From contig OZ241900.1 of assembly GCA_965203615.1 (NCBI GenBank), forward strand, positions 868,001 to 932,000: a DNA stretch of 64,000 bases, written 5' to 3'. Positions 43,496 through 54,737 of the stretch are shown in pieces. Below the pieces are notes generated by a model. That model did not search any database and was not told where the DNA came from. It worked only from the letters and a program-made list of their open reading frames with translations. How positions within the stretch are numbered: position 1 is the first letter of the stretch; every line of letters begins with the position of its first letter. The position numbers were made by a program, and so were the translations under genes. The DNA comes from VXNE01 sp965203615. Its GTDB lineage: Bacteria; Pseudomonadota; Gammaproteobacteria; Pseudomonadales; Azotimanducaceae.

Positions 43496-44185
43496 ATGTC
43501 GAAAGGGTTGGATCGCAACAGGACGGTAACTGTCGGAAAGCAAAGAGCATTTCCGAGAGCGTGTGTTTTGGCATCCGCCGCCATCGCCCTGGGCATCCTG
43601 GCCTTTGCGGCAAACGGGCACTTCTCAGGCTCCGGATACGGCCCGCAGCCTTTCGCCATTCCCGCGCCGAGTCGGCCATCCATGACATGGGAAACCGAAC
43701 GCGCGATCTTCGCCGAGAGAATCCACCGGGCTTTCGGCGTCAGCGCGCCGGTGGCCCTGGAGTTTTCGGGGTGGATTCTCGAAGCCTCGGACCGGCAGGA
43801 TTTTCCGCCGGAGTTGCTCGCCAGCCTGGTATTCGCCGAGAGCACCTTCCGCAAAGCCGCGCAATCGTCGATGGGCGCGATCGGCCCAGCCCAGGTGCGG
43901 GACCGCTACTGGCAGTCCTTCTGCGGCGGCAACCTGCGCGATCCGGAGCAGAACATCTACTGCGGGGCGCAGATCCTGAGCCGCTTCCGCGATCGATGCG
44001 GCGACGTAAGCAGCGTGCCAGGCTACAACCATTTCTCCTCCTCCGTCCGCGAACACTTCTGCGCCCTGAAGTCCTACAACCTCGGCCCGTCCAGACGCGG
44101 CAGCGCACTCTGGCGCAATGCCGGCATGCGCTACCTCGACAAGATCGAGGGCGGCATGTCGCAACTCCAGAACGTTCGGCTGTAA
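43496..44185 (+). CDS. Lytic transglycosylase (SLT domain) protein
   Basis: This 229-residue protein has one N-terminal membrane segment (CVLASAAIALGILAFAANG) and then a small goose-lysozyme-like SLT domain. The catalytic Glu is residue 115 in LLASLVFAEST. SSMGAIGPAQV matches the conserved G-A-x-G-x-x-Q element and NLGP the late N-[LY]-G motif. It would cleave glycan strands of peptidoglycan in the periplasm. Start is uncertain: ATG 43496 gives a standard anchor, while ATG 43448 adds 16 residues. Neither has a good ribosome site. Confidence 0.85.
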   Translation: MSKGLDRNRTVTVGKQRAFPRACVLASAAIALGILAFAANGHFSGSGYGPQPFAIPAPSRPSMTWETERAIFAERIHRAFGVSAPVALEFSGWILEASDRQDFPPELLASLVFAESTFRKAAQSSMGAIGPAQVRDRYWQSFCGGNLRDPEQNIYCGAQILSRFRDRCGDVSSVPGYNHFSSSVREHFCALKSYNLGPSRRGSALWRNAGMRYLDKIEGGMSQLQNVRL

Positions 44186-44225
44186 CCCACGCCGTTCGTC
44201 CCAAACGCCGGGGGGTTATCCTGCG

Positions 44226-45926
44226 GTGACACCATCTCAAACCTCGCGGTGCCTCGGTCTCGCCGTCGCGGCAGTCCTCGCGCTGATCGCCACCGGGGCA
44301 TGGGCGCAGGACAACGCCGACATGCCGGACGCCGCACTCCTTGCCACGGCCGACGGTGCCGGCTGGCTTTCGGTGCTACCCACCCTCGTCGCGTTCGTCC
44401 TCGCCGCCGCCCTGCGGCAGGTCATACTGGCACTGTTCGCGGGCGTCTGGGTCGGCGCCTTCCTGATTGCGGGCCCCTCGGCGTCGAGCATCTGGCATGG
44501 AATGCTCAACGCGGCTTCAGACCACGCGGTGGCGTCGGTCGCGGATGCGGGGCGCGCCGCCCTGATCGTCTCGACACTCATGCTCGGCGGCCTGGTCGGA
44601 GTCGTTTCGCGCAACGGCGGCGTGCAGGGCATCGTGCGACTGGTCACGGCGTGGGCGAGTACCGTGCGCCGGGGGCAGTTGGCGACGTTCGGCATGGGCA
44701 TCGCGCTGTTCTTCGACGACTATGCAAATACGCTCGTCGTCGGCAAGACCATGCGCCCGGTCGCCGACGCACTACGGATATCCCGGGCGAAACTCGCCTA
44801 CCTCGTCGACTGCACAGCCGCCCCCGTAGCAACGCTGGCCCTGATCAGCACGTGGATCGGTCTGCAACTCGGCCTCATCGATGCCGCGATCAGCGAAATT
44901 CCGGAAATCGAAACCAGCGCCTACGGCGTGTTTCTCAACTCGCTCGCGTATAACTTCTATCCGGTCCTGACCCTCTGTTTCGTCGCCACCATCGCGATCA
45001 CCGGTCGCGACTTCGGACCCATGCGCATCGCGGAACGCGCTGCCAATCGTGGAGAGGCAACCGCGGACACGCTCCAGCCCGACCCCGACACCGAACCGAA
45101 GCCGGACAAACCCGCACGTCCCGTCAACGCGTACGTTCCTTTCGCGGCCCTGCTCGCCGCCATGCTCGGCGGACTGTACGTCACGGGCGTCCGGGAGACC
45201 GGGAGCGGAGCGGACCTGACAGAAATCGTCGGCGCGGCCGACATCTATACGGCACTGGTCTGGGCAACGCTCACCGGCGTCGTCACGGCCGGAGCCTTAA
45301 GCCTCGGTCAACGCATCCTGTCGGTGGGCGAAACGGTGGATGCGTGGTTCGCGGGGGCGCGATCGATGCTCTACGCGATCATTGTCCTGGTCCTCGCGTG
45401 GTCGCTATCCAGCGTCAATGCGGAACTGCAGACGGCCGAGTTCCTGGCGTCCCGACTCGGCGACGCGCTGGATGCGCGGCTCATGCCCACCGTGGTATTC
45501 GCCCTGGCGGCGGTGACCGCGTTCGCCACCGGCACGAGCTGGGGCACGATGGGTATCCTGACGCCGCTTGTCGTACCGCTCGTCTGGACCAGCACCGCGC
45601 TGCAGGGTCTCTCGGGCGCCGATCACCTGCTCTATGCCTCCGTGTCCGCGGTGCTTGCCGGCGCGGTCATGGGGGACCACGCCTCGCCGATTTCGGACAC
45701 GACGATCCTGTCGTCCGCGGCGACTTCCTGCGATCACCTCGAGCACGTGCATACGCAACTCCCGTACGCGCTGGCCGTCGGCGGCATCGCCGTGTTGCTG
45801 GGCCTGATTCCGTCGGGATTCGGGTTGCCATGGTCGATCTGCATGGTTGCCGGCGCCGCTTGCGTGGTGGCCGTCGTGCGGTGGCTCGGCGAACGCCGGC
45901 CCGACGATCCGCCACCCGACGGCTGA
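44226..45926 (+). CDS. NhaC-family Na+/H+ antiporter
   Basis: This 566-residue inner membrane antiporter-type protein has about a dozen hydrophobic segments. The signature VMGDHASPISDTTILSSAAT followed by CDHLEHVHTQLPYA is the NhaC family's substrate region, and FFDDYANTLVVG lies in the first half. An N-terminal cleavable-looking segment (LAVAAVLALIATGAWAQ) precedes the first core helices. I start at GTG 44226, which has a G-rich site (GGGGGG) 9 nt upstream; the frame is open further back into the transglycosylase gene. It precedes the methylmalonyl-CoA genes by 47 nt and may be cotranscribed. Confidence 0.88.
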   Translation: MTPSQTSRCLGLAVAAVLALIATGAWAQDNADMPDAALLATADGAGWLSVLPTLVAFVLAAALRQVILALFAGVWVGAFLIAGPSASSIWHGMLNAASDHAVASVADAGRAALIVSTLMLGGLVGVVSRNGGVQGIVRLVTAWASTVRRGQLATFGMGIALFFDDYANTLVVGKTMRPVADALRISRAKLAYLVDCTAAPVATLALISTWIGLQLGLIDAAISEIPEIETSAYGVFLNSLAYNFYPVLTLCFVATIAITGRDFGPMRIAERAANRGEATADTLQPDPDTEPKPDKPARPVNAYVPFAALLAAMLGGLYVTGVRETGSGADLTEIVGAADIYTALVWATLTGVVTAGALSLGQRILSVGETVDAWFAGARSMLYAIIVLVLAWSLSSVNAELQTAEFLASRLGDALDARLMPTVVFALAAVTAFATGTSWGTMGILTPLVVPLVWTSTALQGLSGADHLLYASVSAVLAGAVMGDHASPISDTTILSSAATSCDHLEHVHTQLPYALAVGGIAVLLGLIPSGFGLPWSICMVAGAACVVAVVRWLGERRPDDPPPDG

Positions 45927-45973
45927 TCGAGCCGCGCCGTATAATCAAACGAGGGAAACAAGCGGAGAAACCC

Positions 45974-48106
<2,133 letters not shown>

Positions 48107-48123
48107 GGCCGCGGCCGAAAACG

Positions 48124-48540
48124 ATGATCGGAAGACTCAACCACGTCGCCATCGCGGTGCCGGACCTGGAAGCCGCCGCCACGCTTTACCGCGACACGCT
48201 CGGGGCCATCGTGTCGGCGCCGGTGCCATTGCCCGATCACGGTGTGACCACCGTCTTTGTGGAACTGCCCAACAGCAAGGTCGAGTTGATCCATCCGCTG
48301 GGCGAAGCATCTCCCATCGCCGCATTCCTCGAGCGCAATCCCCGGGGCGGCATACACCATGTCTGCTACGAAGTACCCGATATTCGCGCCGCCATCCACG
48401 TCATGCAGGCACGGGGGATGACGGTCATCGGCGACGGAGAACCCAGTACCGGCGCCCACGGCCTGCCTGTGGTCTTCCTGCACCCGAAGGATTTTTGCGG
48501 CACCCTGATCGAACTTGAAGAGGTAGCGTCCGGATCATGA
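48124..48540 (+). CDS. mce: Methylmalonyl-CoA epimerase
   Basis: This 138-residue vicinal oxygen chelate protein converts (S)- to (R)-methylmalonyl-CoA for the mutase. It has paired beta-alpha-beta-beta-beta modules. Metal ligands fit His7 (LNHVAIAVPD), the Glu in VELIHPL, His in GGIHHVCYEV and the C-terminal Glu in GTLIELEE; PKDFCGTLIEL matches the family's usual HP(K/R)..HG.LIEL end with C for H. It lies 17 nt after the mutase and overlaps the carboxyltransferase by 4 nt (ATGA). Confidence 0.93.
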   Translation: MIGRLNHVAIAVPDLEAAATLYRDTLGAIVSAPVPLPDHGVTTVFVELPNSKVELIHPLGEASPIAAFLERNPRGGIHHVCYEVPDIRAAIHVMQARGMTVIGDGEPSTGAHGLPVVFLHPKDFCGTLIELEEVASGS

Positions 48541-50237
48541 GCAAGCCACTCGAAAAGCTCGCGCCCATCCTCGCCGAACCATACGGCGACGGCGCCGCCG
48601 AAGACCAGGCCGGAAGATACGAGCAGTCGCTGCGGGAAGCCCGTGTCCTGCGGGACAAGCCTTTCCGGGCGGGCGGCTACCGCAATATCTCGCGCCAGCA
48701 CGCCAAGGGGCGCATGACGGTGTGGGAGCGGATTCGTGTACTCGCCGACGACGAGCCGATGATCCTGTTCCAGAACTGGGGTCCGTACCTCGACGGCGCG
48801 TCTCTCGTCACCGCCCTGATCAAGGCCGGTGGGCGGGATGTCGCGGTCTATGGCCACGACTTCACCAGCCGCGCGGGTTCGATGGACGCGACCAACGGCA
48901 GGAAGCTGGCCTCGCTGTACCAGTTGGCCGCGAAACAGGGCATCCCGCTCGTCGGCCTGAACGACAGCGCCGGGGCGTTCGTGCCCGCGGGCGTCGGCGG
49001 CCTCGACGGCTACGCCGAGGCGTTCACCGCGCTGCGCAGGATCAGCGGCATCGTGCCGAGCGTCATGTGCATGTTCGGCTTCAACGCCGGCGGCGGCTCC
49101 TACCTGCCGCGCCAGGGCAGCTTCGTCATCCAGCCGAACGACACGTTCTTCGGGCTGACGGGCGTCGGCGTCGTGAAGGAAGTGCTCGGCGAAGACGTGA
49201 CGCCGGACGAACTCGGCGGCCCCGGCGTGCACGGCGCCTCGGGCGTTGCCGATTTCACCGTGGAAGACGAGACGGCGGCGCTGGAACTGGTGCTGCGCCT
49301 GCTCACCTTCCTGCCGGACAACAACCATTCGAGCGCGCCGTTCGTCGCCACCAGCGACCCGGTGGACCGCGACACCGATCTCGACACGCTGTTCGGTACG
49401 GCGTTCAACTCGCCCACCGGCTTCAACACGCCATTCGACATCCGGCTCGTGATCCAGGAAGTGTGCGACCAGGGCGACTTCTTCGAAATCCAGGCGGGAC
49501 GGGCGCGCAGCATGGTCACGGCGTTCGGCCGGCTCGGCGGGCACGTGACGGGTTTCGTCGCCAACAACAGCGCCTTCTCCACCGGCTTCATCGACGTGGA
49601 CGCCGCGTACAAGGCCGCCCGGTTCATTCGATTCTGCAACCTTTACAACATCCCGGTGGTATTCATGGAGGACACCACCGGATTCCTGCCCGGCACGGAC
49701 CAGGAACGCCGCGGCGTGGTGCAGGCCGGGCGCGCGATGCTCGACTCCATCGTCGACCTGCGCACGCCGCGCATCCTCGTCCTCGTGCGCAACGCCTTCG
49801 GCGGCGCCTATGCCTCGTTCAACAACTACGCGACCGGCGCGGATTTCGTCTTCGCGCTGCCGACGACGCGGGTCGCCGTCATGGGGCCCGCCGGCCGCGA
49901 ATTCGTCTACAAGGACGAACTCCGGGCACTGACGCGCGAACGGCAGGCCCGGTTTGCCGCCGCGGTTGCCGAACAGGTCGCCGCAGGCAAGCCGCGTCCG
50001 GAAGCGCACCGCGCCGCGGAACAGGAAGCGTCGCGCTGGTTCGCCGCCGAGGATGCCAGGCTGATCGAGCGATACGAGCGCGACCTCATGAATCCCCGCG
50101 AGGCGCTCGCCCTCGGCTCCATATCCCAGCTTGTCATGCCGGCCGACCTGCGCCGCCTGCTGACCGAGTCGATGGACTTCTGCATGCGGCACTACACGCC
50201 CGGTGCCATGGCGGGACCGCAAAGGGAATTCCACTGA
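48537..50237 (+). CDS. Acyl-CoA (propionyl-CoA) carboxylase carboxyltransferase subunit
   Basis: This 566-residue biotin-dependent carboxyltransferase has both crotonase-fold halves. Useful landmarks are NDSAGAFVPAGVGGLDGYAE in place of the usual DSGGAR loop, GFNAGGGSYLPRQGSFV, the EDTTGFLPGTDQE loop and FGGAYASFNNYATGADFVFA in the C-terminal half. It would transfer CO2 from biotin to propionyl-CoA to give methylmalonyl-CoA, judged by the adjacent epimerase and mutase. Start overlaps the epimerase and the stop overlaps the next start by one base (TGATG). Confidence 0.92.
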   Translation: MSKPLEKLAPILAEPYGDGAAEDQAGRYEQSLREARVLRDKPFRAGGYRNISRQHAKGRMTVWERIRVLADDEPMILFQNWGPYLDGASLVTALIKAGGRDVAVYGHDFTSRAGSMDATNGRKLASLYQLAAKQGIPLVGLNDSAGAFVPAGVGGLDGYAEAFTALRRISGIVPSVMCMFGFNAGGGSYLPRQGSFVIQPNDTFFGLTGVGVVKEVLGEDVTPDELGGPGVHGASGVADFTVEDETAALELVLRLLTFLPDNNHSSAPFVATSDPVDRDTDLDTLFGTAFNSPTGFNTPFDIRLVIQEVCDQGDFFEIQAGRARSMVTAFGRLGGHVTGFVANNSAFSTGFIDVDAAYKAARFIRFCNLYNIPVVFMEDTTGFLPGTDQERRGVVQAGRAMLDSIVDLRTPRILVLVRNAFGGAYASFNNYATGADFVFALPTTRVAVMGPAGREFVYKDELRALTRERQARFAAAVAEQVAAGKPRPEAHRAAEQEASRWFAAEDARLIERYERDLMNPREALALGSISQLVMPADLRRLLTESMDFCMRHYTPGAMAGPQREFH

Positions 50238-53116
50238 TGCCCGCGGGGCAACAGCGCTCGACGACGCGCCCGGCGCGGGACTCCGCGTGGGTGCGGAGCT
50301 TCGACTGCACGGATCTCAAACCCCTGATCATCTGTCGCGGCCCGGTGCGCAAGGAGGCGATGGACGTATTCGAAGCCATGGGCATCACCGGCTACGGCAT
50401 GTTGCTGTCGGACAAGGACGCGGTGGCGCATCCGAACGCGCAGGCGCCGGAACTCAGGACCCTGCGGAATCGGCAAGCAGCGCACCGCGTCAGCGACTAC
50501 ACGGGCACGGACAGCGCCGGACGGGAGGCGCGTATCGCCGAAATCGTCGGCATCGCCCGCGAGCACGGCTACAACGCCGTATTCGCCGGCTACGGTTTCA
50601 TGGCGGAGGATGAAACGCTGGTCGAGGCACTCGAAGCGGCCGACCTGATCTTCATCGGACCCGGCTCGGCCACCGTGCGCGCCGCCGGCCGCAAGGATGC
50701 CGCGAAGCGAACGGCACTCGCGCAATCGATCAGCGTCACGCCGGGAGTCGACAACGTCACCACCCGCGCGCTGCTGGCAAAGTGCGGCGAGCGCGCTGGG
50801 CTGCAGCGGCTTGCGAAGGAGAGCGGGCTGACGCCACCGAAGGGCGAATGCGACGGGGAAGCGGCCGCCGACGCGTTGCTGACCGAAGCCGCGCGCCAAG
50901 GTATCGAACTCGTCACCGACGACGAAGTGCTCGATGTCGTTCGCGAGCAGGCCCGCGCGCTGCTGGAGCGATTTCCCGACCGGCGCTTGCGCCTCAAGGC
51001 GGTCGGTGGTGGCGGCGGCAAGGGACAGCGCGTGCTGCGCGCACCGGCTCACTACAAGGCCGACAGCCTGGATGAACGCCTCGATGCCGTAGCGGAGGAC
51101 GCGGTGGCGGCGGCGCGCGAAATATGGGTAGAGGTCGCCGCCGCGGACAGGAACGTCCTGATCGAACTCAATGTCGATGCCAATCGCCACCTGGAGGTGC
51201 AGGTGATCGGCAACGGCGACTGGTGCGTGGCCCTGGGGCTCCGCGACTGCTCCGCGCAGATGCACGAGCAGAAACTTGTCGAAGCGTCCGTCACCGCCGA
51301 GTCCCTGCAACGCGAGATCGCCGCGACAGATGATCGCGAGACCGCGCGCGCCCTGGAAGCGGAGTTGAGGGTCCTCACGGAGATGGAAGACGAGGCGGCG
51401 CGCTTCGGCCGTGCGGTGGGCCTCGACTCGGTCTCCACTTTCGAGTGCATCGTGGACGGCGAAGACCACTACTTCATGGAGATGAATACGCGCATCCAGG
51501 TGGAGCACCGCGTCACCGAACTCTGCTACGCGCTGGAGTTCGCCGACCCGGACGACGCGGGCAGCGTGTTGCGGGTCGAGTCGCTGATCGAGGCCATGGC
51601 GCTGGTTGCGCGCCACGGCGCAAGGCTCGCGAAGCCCCGGCGCGTCCCGCTGCAAGGCGATTCGCTGGAAGTGCGCCTGAATGCCACCGACCCGGCCCTG
51701 CGTCCCGCCGCCGGGGGACTGATCGAATCCTGGTCGCCTCGGACTCCGGGCGAAATCCGCGATGACCAGGGTATCTGCGAGCGTAACCCCGACACCGGAC
51801 TGTTCGCGCCCTACTACCTGGCGGGCGCCTACGACAGCAACATTGCCCTGCTTCTCACCACGGGCGATACGCGCGAAGAGACCTGGCGGAACATGATCGA
51901 AGCGCTGCGGTGCATGCGCATCAAGGGCGCCAATCTCAAGACCAACCGCGATTTCCACTACGGCCTGCTGAACTGGCTGATTGCAAACCATTCGCGCGCG
52001 AAGATCGAAACGCGCTTCGTGCAGGCGTACCTGGTCGCCGTCGGCCGCCTTTTCGACGCTGCCCGGGCTGTTGATCTCGACCTTGCGTTCGATGTCCTGA
52101 AGACAGCCGCAAGAGAGAACGTCATGGGCGAATCCGGAGGTGCTGACGCCTCCGACAAGGAAAGGGAGGCGGTGGGCGCAGCGTACGACCGCGCGATGGA
52201 CCTGAAGTCAACGCTGATTCTTCGACCGTTGCAGCGTCTGTTCGCCAATCCCCACCTGCTCGCGGGCTGGGTCGCCGCCAGCGCCGGCCACTTCGAGACC
52301 GGTGAGTCGGCGGGAGTGCGAGGCGCGCCCCACTGGCGCGTCAGTCCGGCGGATGCACTGGATGCGCTTTACCGGTACCTCGCCATGGACCAGGCGGAAG
52401 CGGCGGCGGAAGCGATCTGGGACCATGACCGCGAACTGCTCGATGCGACCCGTGCTCACTACGCGCGCCTGCGGGCCGGTCTCGGCGCAACGGACTTCCC
52501 GGACCTGAACAGGCTGTTGCGCGAACCGCATAGCCCCGCCGGCGCACCGCCCGCCATCGCCCAGGCCTGGGACACGGTGCGCGCGGAGCACATCGGCTTC
52601 AACCACGGGTTGCAACTGCTCGCCCTTCCACAACTCATTGCCCGGGAGAGCGGTTTCGGCAAGGTCGGGGTAGCCTCCGATCTCACGGTTGCATTGCCGG
52701 AAGAACTCCACTCGCCGGACTTGCTGGCCGAGGCACGCAAGACGCTCTCTCCCCCGCCGACGGCGTCGGACGACGAGATCGTGGCGGAGATCGGCGGCAT
52801 GTTCCATTCGCGGGAAGCGCCGGGCATGGCTCCGTACCTGGAACCGGGCACGCACTTCGAGGTTGGCGACACGCTCTACATCATCGAGGTGATGAAGATG
52901 TTCACCAAGGTCAGCGCGATGTTCTCCGGCACCGTGGACGAGTGCGCGATGACGGATCGGGACGGTGTTGTCGTGCGCCCGGGGGACCTGCTGTTCAGGG
53001 TGACGCCCGATGAGCGGCCGGAATCGATCGACCCCGACGCCGCTCGGCGCAACCTGGTCGAGAACACCCGGCGCCTCGCGCAGGTTTGTGCGGAGAGTTT
53101 CGCGGGCCTGCCCTGA
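50237..53116 (+). CDS. Biotin carboxylase/biotin carrier fusion (acyl-CoA carboxylase alpha subunit)
   Basis: This 959-residue protein charges biotin with CO2 using ATP. The order is an N-terminal biotin carboxylase domain (ICRGPVRKEAMD, FAGYGFMAED), an ATP-grasp with GGGGKGQRVL, EMNTRIQVEHRVTE and the C-terminal BC lobe (VPLQGDSLEVRLNATDP). A helical linker of about 250 residues follows, then a biotinyl domain with Lys887 in IIEVMKMFTK. The ATP-grasp contains an insertion of about 60 residues compared with standard subunits. The biotin motif is VMKM rather than AMKM. Total length is well above the usual ~660. It overlaps the carboxyltransferase gene by one base and ends the operon. Confidence 0.9.
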   Translation: MPAGQQRSTTRPARDSAWVRSFDCTDLKPLIICRGPVRKEAMDVFEAMGITGYGMLLSDKDAVAHPNAQAPELRTLRNRQAAHRVSDYTGTDSAGREARIAEIVGIAREHGYNAVFAGYGFMAEDETLVEALEAADLIFIGPGSATVRAAGRKDAAKRTALAQSISVTPGVDNVTTRALLAKCGERAGLQRLAKESGLTPPKGECDGEAAADALLTEAARQGIELVTDDEVLDVVREQARALLERFPDRRLRLKAVGGGGGKGQRVLRAPAHYKADSLDERLDAVAEDAVAAAREIWVEVAAADRNVLIELNVDANRHLEVQVIGNGDWCVALGLRDCSAQMHEQKLVEASVTAESLQREIAATDDRETARALEAELRVLTEMEDEAARFGRAVGLDSVSTFECIVDGEDHYFMEMNTRIQVEHRVTELCYALEFADPDDAGSVLRVESLIEAMALVARHGARLAKPRRVPLQGDSLEVRLNATDPALRPAAGGLIESWSPRTPGEIRDDQGICERNPDTGLFAPYYLAGAYDSNIALLLTTGDTREETWRNMIEALRCMRIKGANLKTNRDFHYGLLNWLIANHSRAKIETRFVQAYLVAVGRLFDAARAVDLDLAFDVLKTAARENVMGESGGADASDKEREAVGAAYDRAMDLKSTLILRPLQRLFANPHLLAGWVAASAGHFETGESAGVRGAPHWRVSPADALDALYRYLAMDQAEAAAEAIWDHDRELLDATRAHYARLRAGLGATDFPDLNRLLREPHSPAGAPPAIAQAWDTVRAEHIGFNHGLQLLALPQLIARESGFGKVGVASDLTVALPEELHSPDLLAEARKTLSPPPTASDDEIVAEIGGMFHSREAPGMAPYLEPGTHFEVGDTLYIIEVMKMFTKVSAMFSGTVDECAMTDRDGVVVRPGDLLFRVTPDERPESIDPDAARRNLVENTRRLAQVCAESFAGLP

Positions 53117-53135
53117 TCCCCGGTTTTTCGAGCCG

Positions 53136-54113
53136 CTAGCCCGTAAAGACTTCCGCCAAGGCGATACCAGCTTCCCCCGCCACGGCATACAACAGGAAGA
53201 CGCGATCCTCCTCGACGTATATCGCGGGGTCCCGAAGCTGGTTGACCGAACCGTAGACGGGGCCGCGCAAGGAAGGTTCGAGCGGCGCACCAGCGCCTTC
53301 CCAGTCGCGTTCGGGCCGTAGCACCTCCCTGGCTTCGGTCTCCTTCCAGTCCATCCAGTCTCCCGCGAGGTCCACCACGCTCAGCAGGATCCGCTCCGGC
53401 GCGTCGCCAACCTGCGTCCAGAACACGTACAGCGTGTCGCCCCGTTTCAACAGCGCCGCGTGGCGCATGTTGGCATTGAACAGCAGCGGACCCTCCTCGA
53501 ATCCGGTGAATTCGTCACGGGAACGGTAGAACCTGCCCGGCATCGCCATCGCATACGTCATGCCGCGATGGCGGAACACGCGCATGTACGACCTGCCGAG
53601 AATCTCCGGATGCGCCTCGAAGTGGATCCCGTCACGAGACGTGGCGACACGGCTGACCTGGTAACCGGGGCCTTCCAGGCCGTGGAAGTACATGACGATC
53701 CGTTGCGCGTCATCGTCGACATGGACGTCCGGCGAAGCGATATGGGGCGTGGTCGCCTCGCGCAGGGGATCGAGGCCCGGAGGAGTCCTCGCCGTCAGTT
53801 GTTCGCGCATTGCGGGCGGCACCTCGGGAGGCACGGTCGGAAAGTGCGACTCCTCGAGTTGCAGGCTGCCCGGTGCGTAGACGCTCCAGGGACCAGTCAG
53901 CCTGTCGGCATACGCGAGTCGGATATAGCTGCCCTTGTGGTCGGCGAAGTAGAGGTAATACCGGCCCAGGGGCGCTTCCAGCCAGGCGGGCGCGTGGATA
54001 AGCGACGGTCCCTGGATGTTCTCGCCGATGCTGGCGCCTGTCGAGGCGTCGATGATCGGCCCGTCGCGCAGCCGTTCGGCCCGCACGGCGAGATCTTCAA
54101 GGCCCGCAGCCAT
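53136..54113 (-). CDS. Five-bladed beta-propeller glycosidase-like protein
   Basis: This 325-residue protein is built of repeated beta-sheet blades typical of GH32/GH43/GH130-like folds: GPSLIHAPAWLEAPLGRYYL, ASPDVHVDDDAQRIVMYFHG, VATSRDGIHFEAHPEIL, LRDPAIYVEEDRVFLLYAVA. The Asp-Pro pairs and YYLYFADHKG resemble the family's catalytic or binding strands, but a full acid/base set cannot be assigned. No signal peptide is visible. The start is 5 nt from the stop of the cytidylyltransferase-like gene upstream, so the two form a small operon. Confidence 0.65.
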   Translation of the reverse strand: MAAGLEDLAVRAERLRDGPIIDASTGASIGENIQGPSLIHAPAWLEAPLGRYYLYFADHKGSYIRLAYADRLTGPWSVYAPGSLQLEESHFPTVPPEVPPAMREQLTARTPPGLDPLREATTPHIASPDVHVDDDAQRIVMYFHGLEGPGYQVSRVATSRDGIHFEAHPEILGRSYMRVFRHRGMTYAMAMPGRFYRSRDEFTGFEEGPLLFNANMRHAALLKRGDTLYVFWTQVGDAPERILLSVVDLAGDWMDWKETEAREVLRPERDWEGAGAPLEPSLRGPVYGSVNQLRDPAIYVEEDRVFLLYAVAGEAGIALAEVFTG

Positions 54114-54118
54114 GCCAT

Positions 54119-54541
54119 CTATTCTCCGACCGAGGAATCCGTCGAGCGGGTGGCGACGCGCTCTCTCAACTCCGTGCTCGAGAACGTGTGCGGGCGCTCG
54201 TTGAAGTAGCAGCGGCTCAACGTCTCCTCGCGGCCGGTGAAGTCCCTGTCACGGTACTCCTCCCCGAGGATCCGCACGTCCCAGTCGACGTGCTCGAGGA
54301 TGTCGAGCAGTTGTGCCTCGGTGCTGTAGACGATGACCTCGTCAACGTAGCGGCACGCGGCGACCTGAATGTGGCGTTCGACGATGCTCTGCACCGGCCT
54401 GTTCTTCTGCGGCCGGTCGATGGAAGGATCGCTCTGCAGGCCGACGATCAGGTAGTCACAAACGGTCTTCGCCTCGCGCATCATCATGACGTGGCCCGCG
54501 TGAAACAGGTCGAAGGCACCAAAGGTGATTCCCTTTCTCAT
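54119..54541 (-). CDS. Cytidylyltransferase-like nucleotidyltransferase (TagD/HxGH family)
   Basis: This 140-residue cytidylyltransferase-like protein has TFGAFDLFHAGHVMMM with the nucleotide-binding HxGH and the C-terminal FSSTELRER (ISTTxxR-like). It also has the RPVQSIVERH segment typical of glycerol-3-phosphate cytidylyltransferases and ADP-heptose synthase domains. It would activate a phosphorylated polyol or sugar as a nucleotide derivative. It begins the two-gene unit with the beta-propeller protein. Confidence 0.88.
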   Translation of the reverse strand: MRKGITFGAFDLFHAGHVMMMREAKTVCDYLIVGLQSDPSIDRPQKNRPVQSIVERHIQVAACRYVDEVIVYSTEAQLLDILEHVDWDVRILGEEYRDRDFTGREETLSRCYFNERPHTFSSTELRERVATRSTDSSVGE

Positions 54542-54625
54542 CTCCTGCGGTTATCCCCAAGGCGTTGGATTCTCGGACGGCATTCCGGCAAAATCGCGCA
54601 TCCTCATGACCTTTCCGTCCAACCC

Positions 54626-54701
54626 GGGGCCGTAGCTCAGTTGGGAGAGCGCGACGTTCGCAATGTCGAGGTCGGGGGTTCGAACCCCCCCGGCTCCACC
54701 A
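54626..54701 (+). tRNA. tRNA-Ala (anticodon CGC), CCA encoded
   Basis: This is a complete 76-nt cloverleaf. The acceptor stem GGGGCCG pairs with CGGCTCC including the G3-U70 pair that identifies tRNA-Ala. The D arm is GCTCAGTTGGGAGAGC, the anticodon loop is TTCGCAA with anticodon CGC, and the T arm is GGGGGTTCGAACCCCC. CCA is encoded at 54699-54701. It reads codon GCG. It lies between the cytidylyltransferase-like gene and the end of an acyl-CoA dehydrogenase gene. Confidence 0.97.
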
Positions 54702-54737
54702 GGACGCAAAACCTCATACGTATCGCCGCAATGCCTT

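Noticed and set aside
48722..50236. In-frame extension of the biotin carboxylase gene upstream through the carboxyltransferase gene
   Set aside because: The frame is open but antiphase to a well-conserved enzyme. The ATG at 50237 with TGATG overlap is the natural start.
54626..54701. tRNA-Ala as an integration site for a mobile element
   Set aside because: No repeated tRNA 3' end, integrase or phage gene is found nearby in the window.
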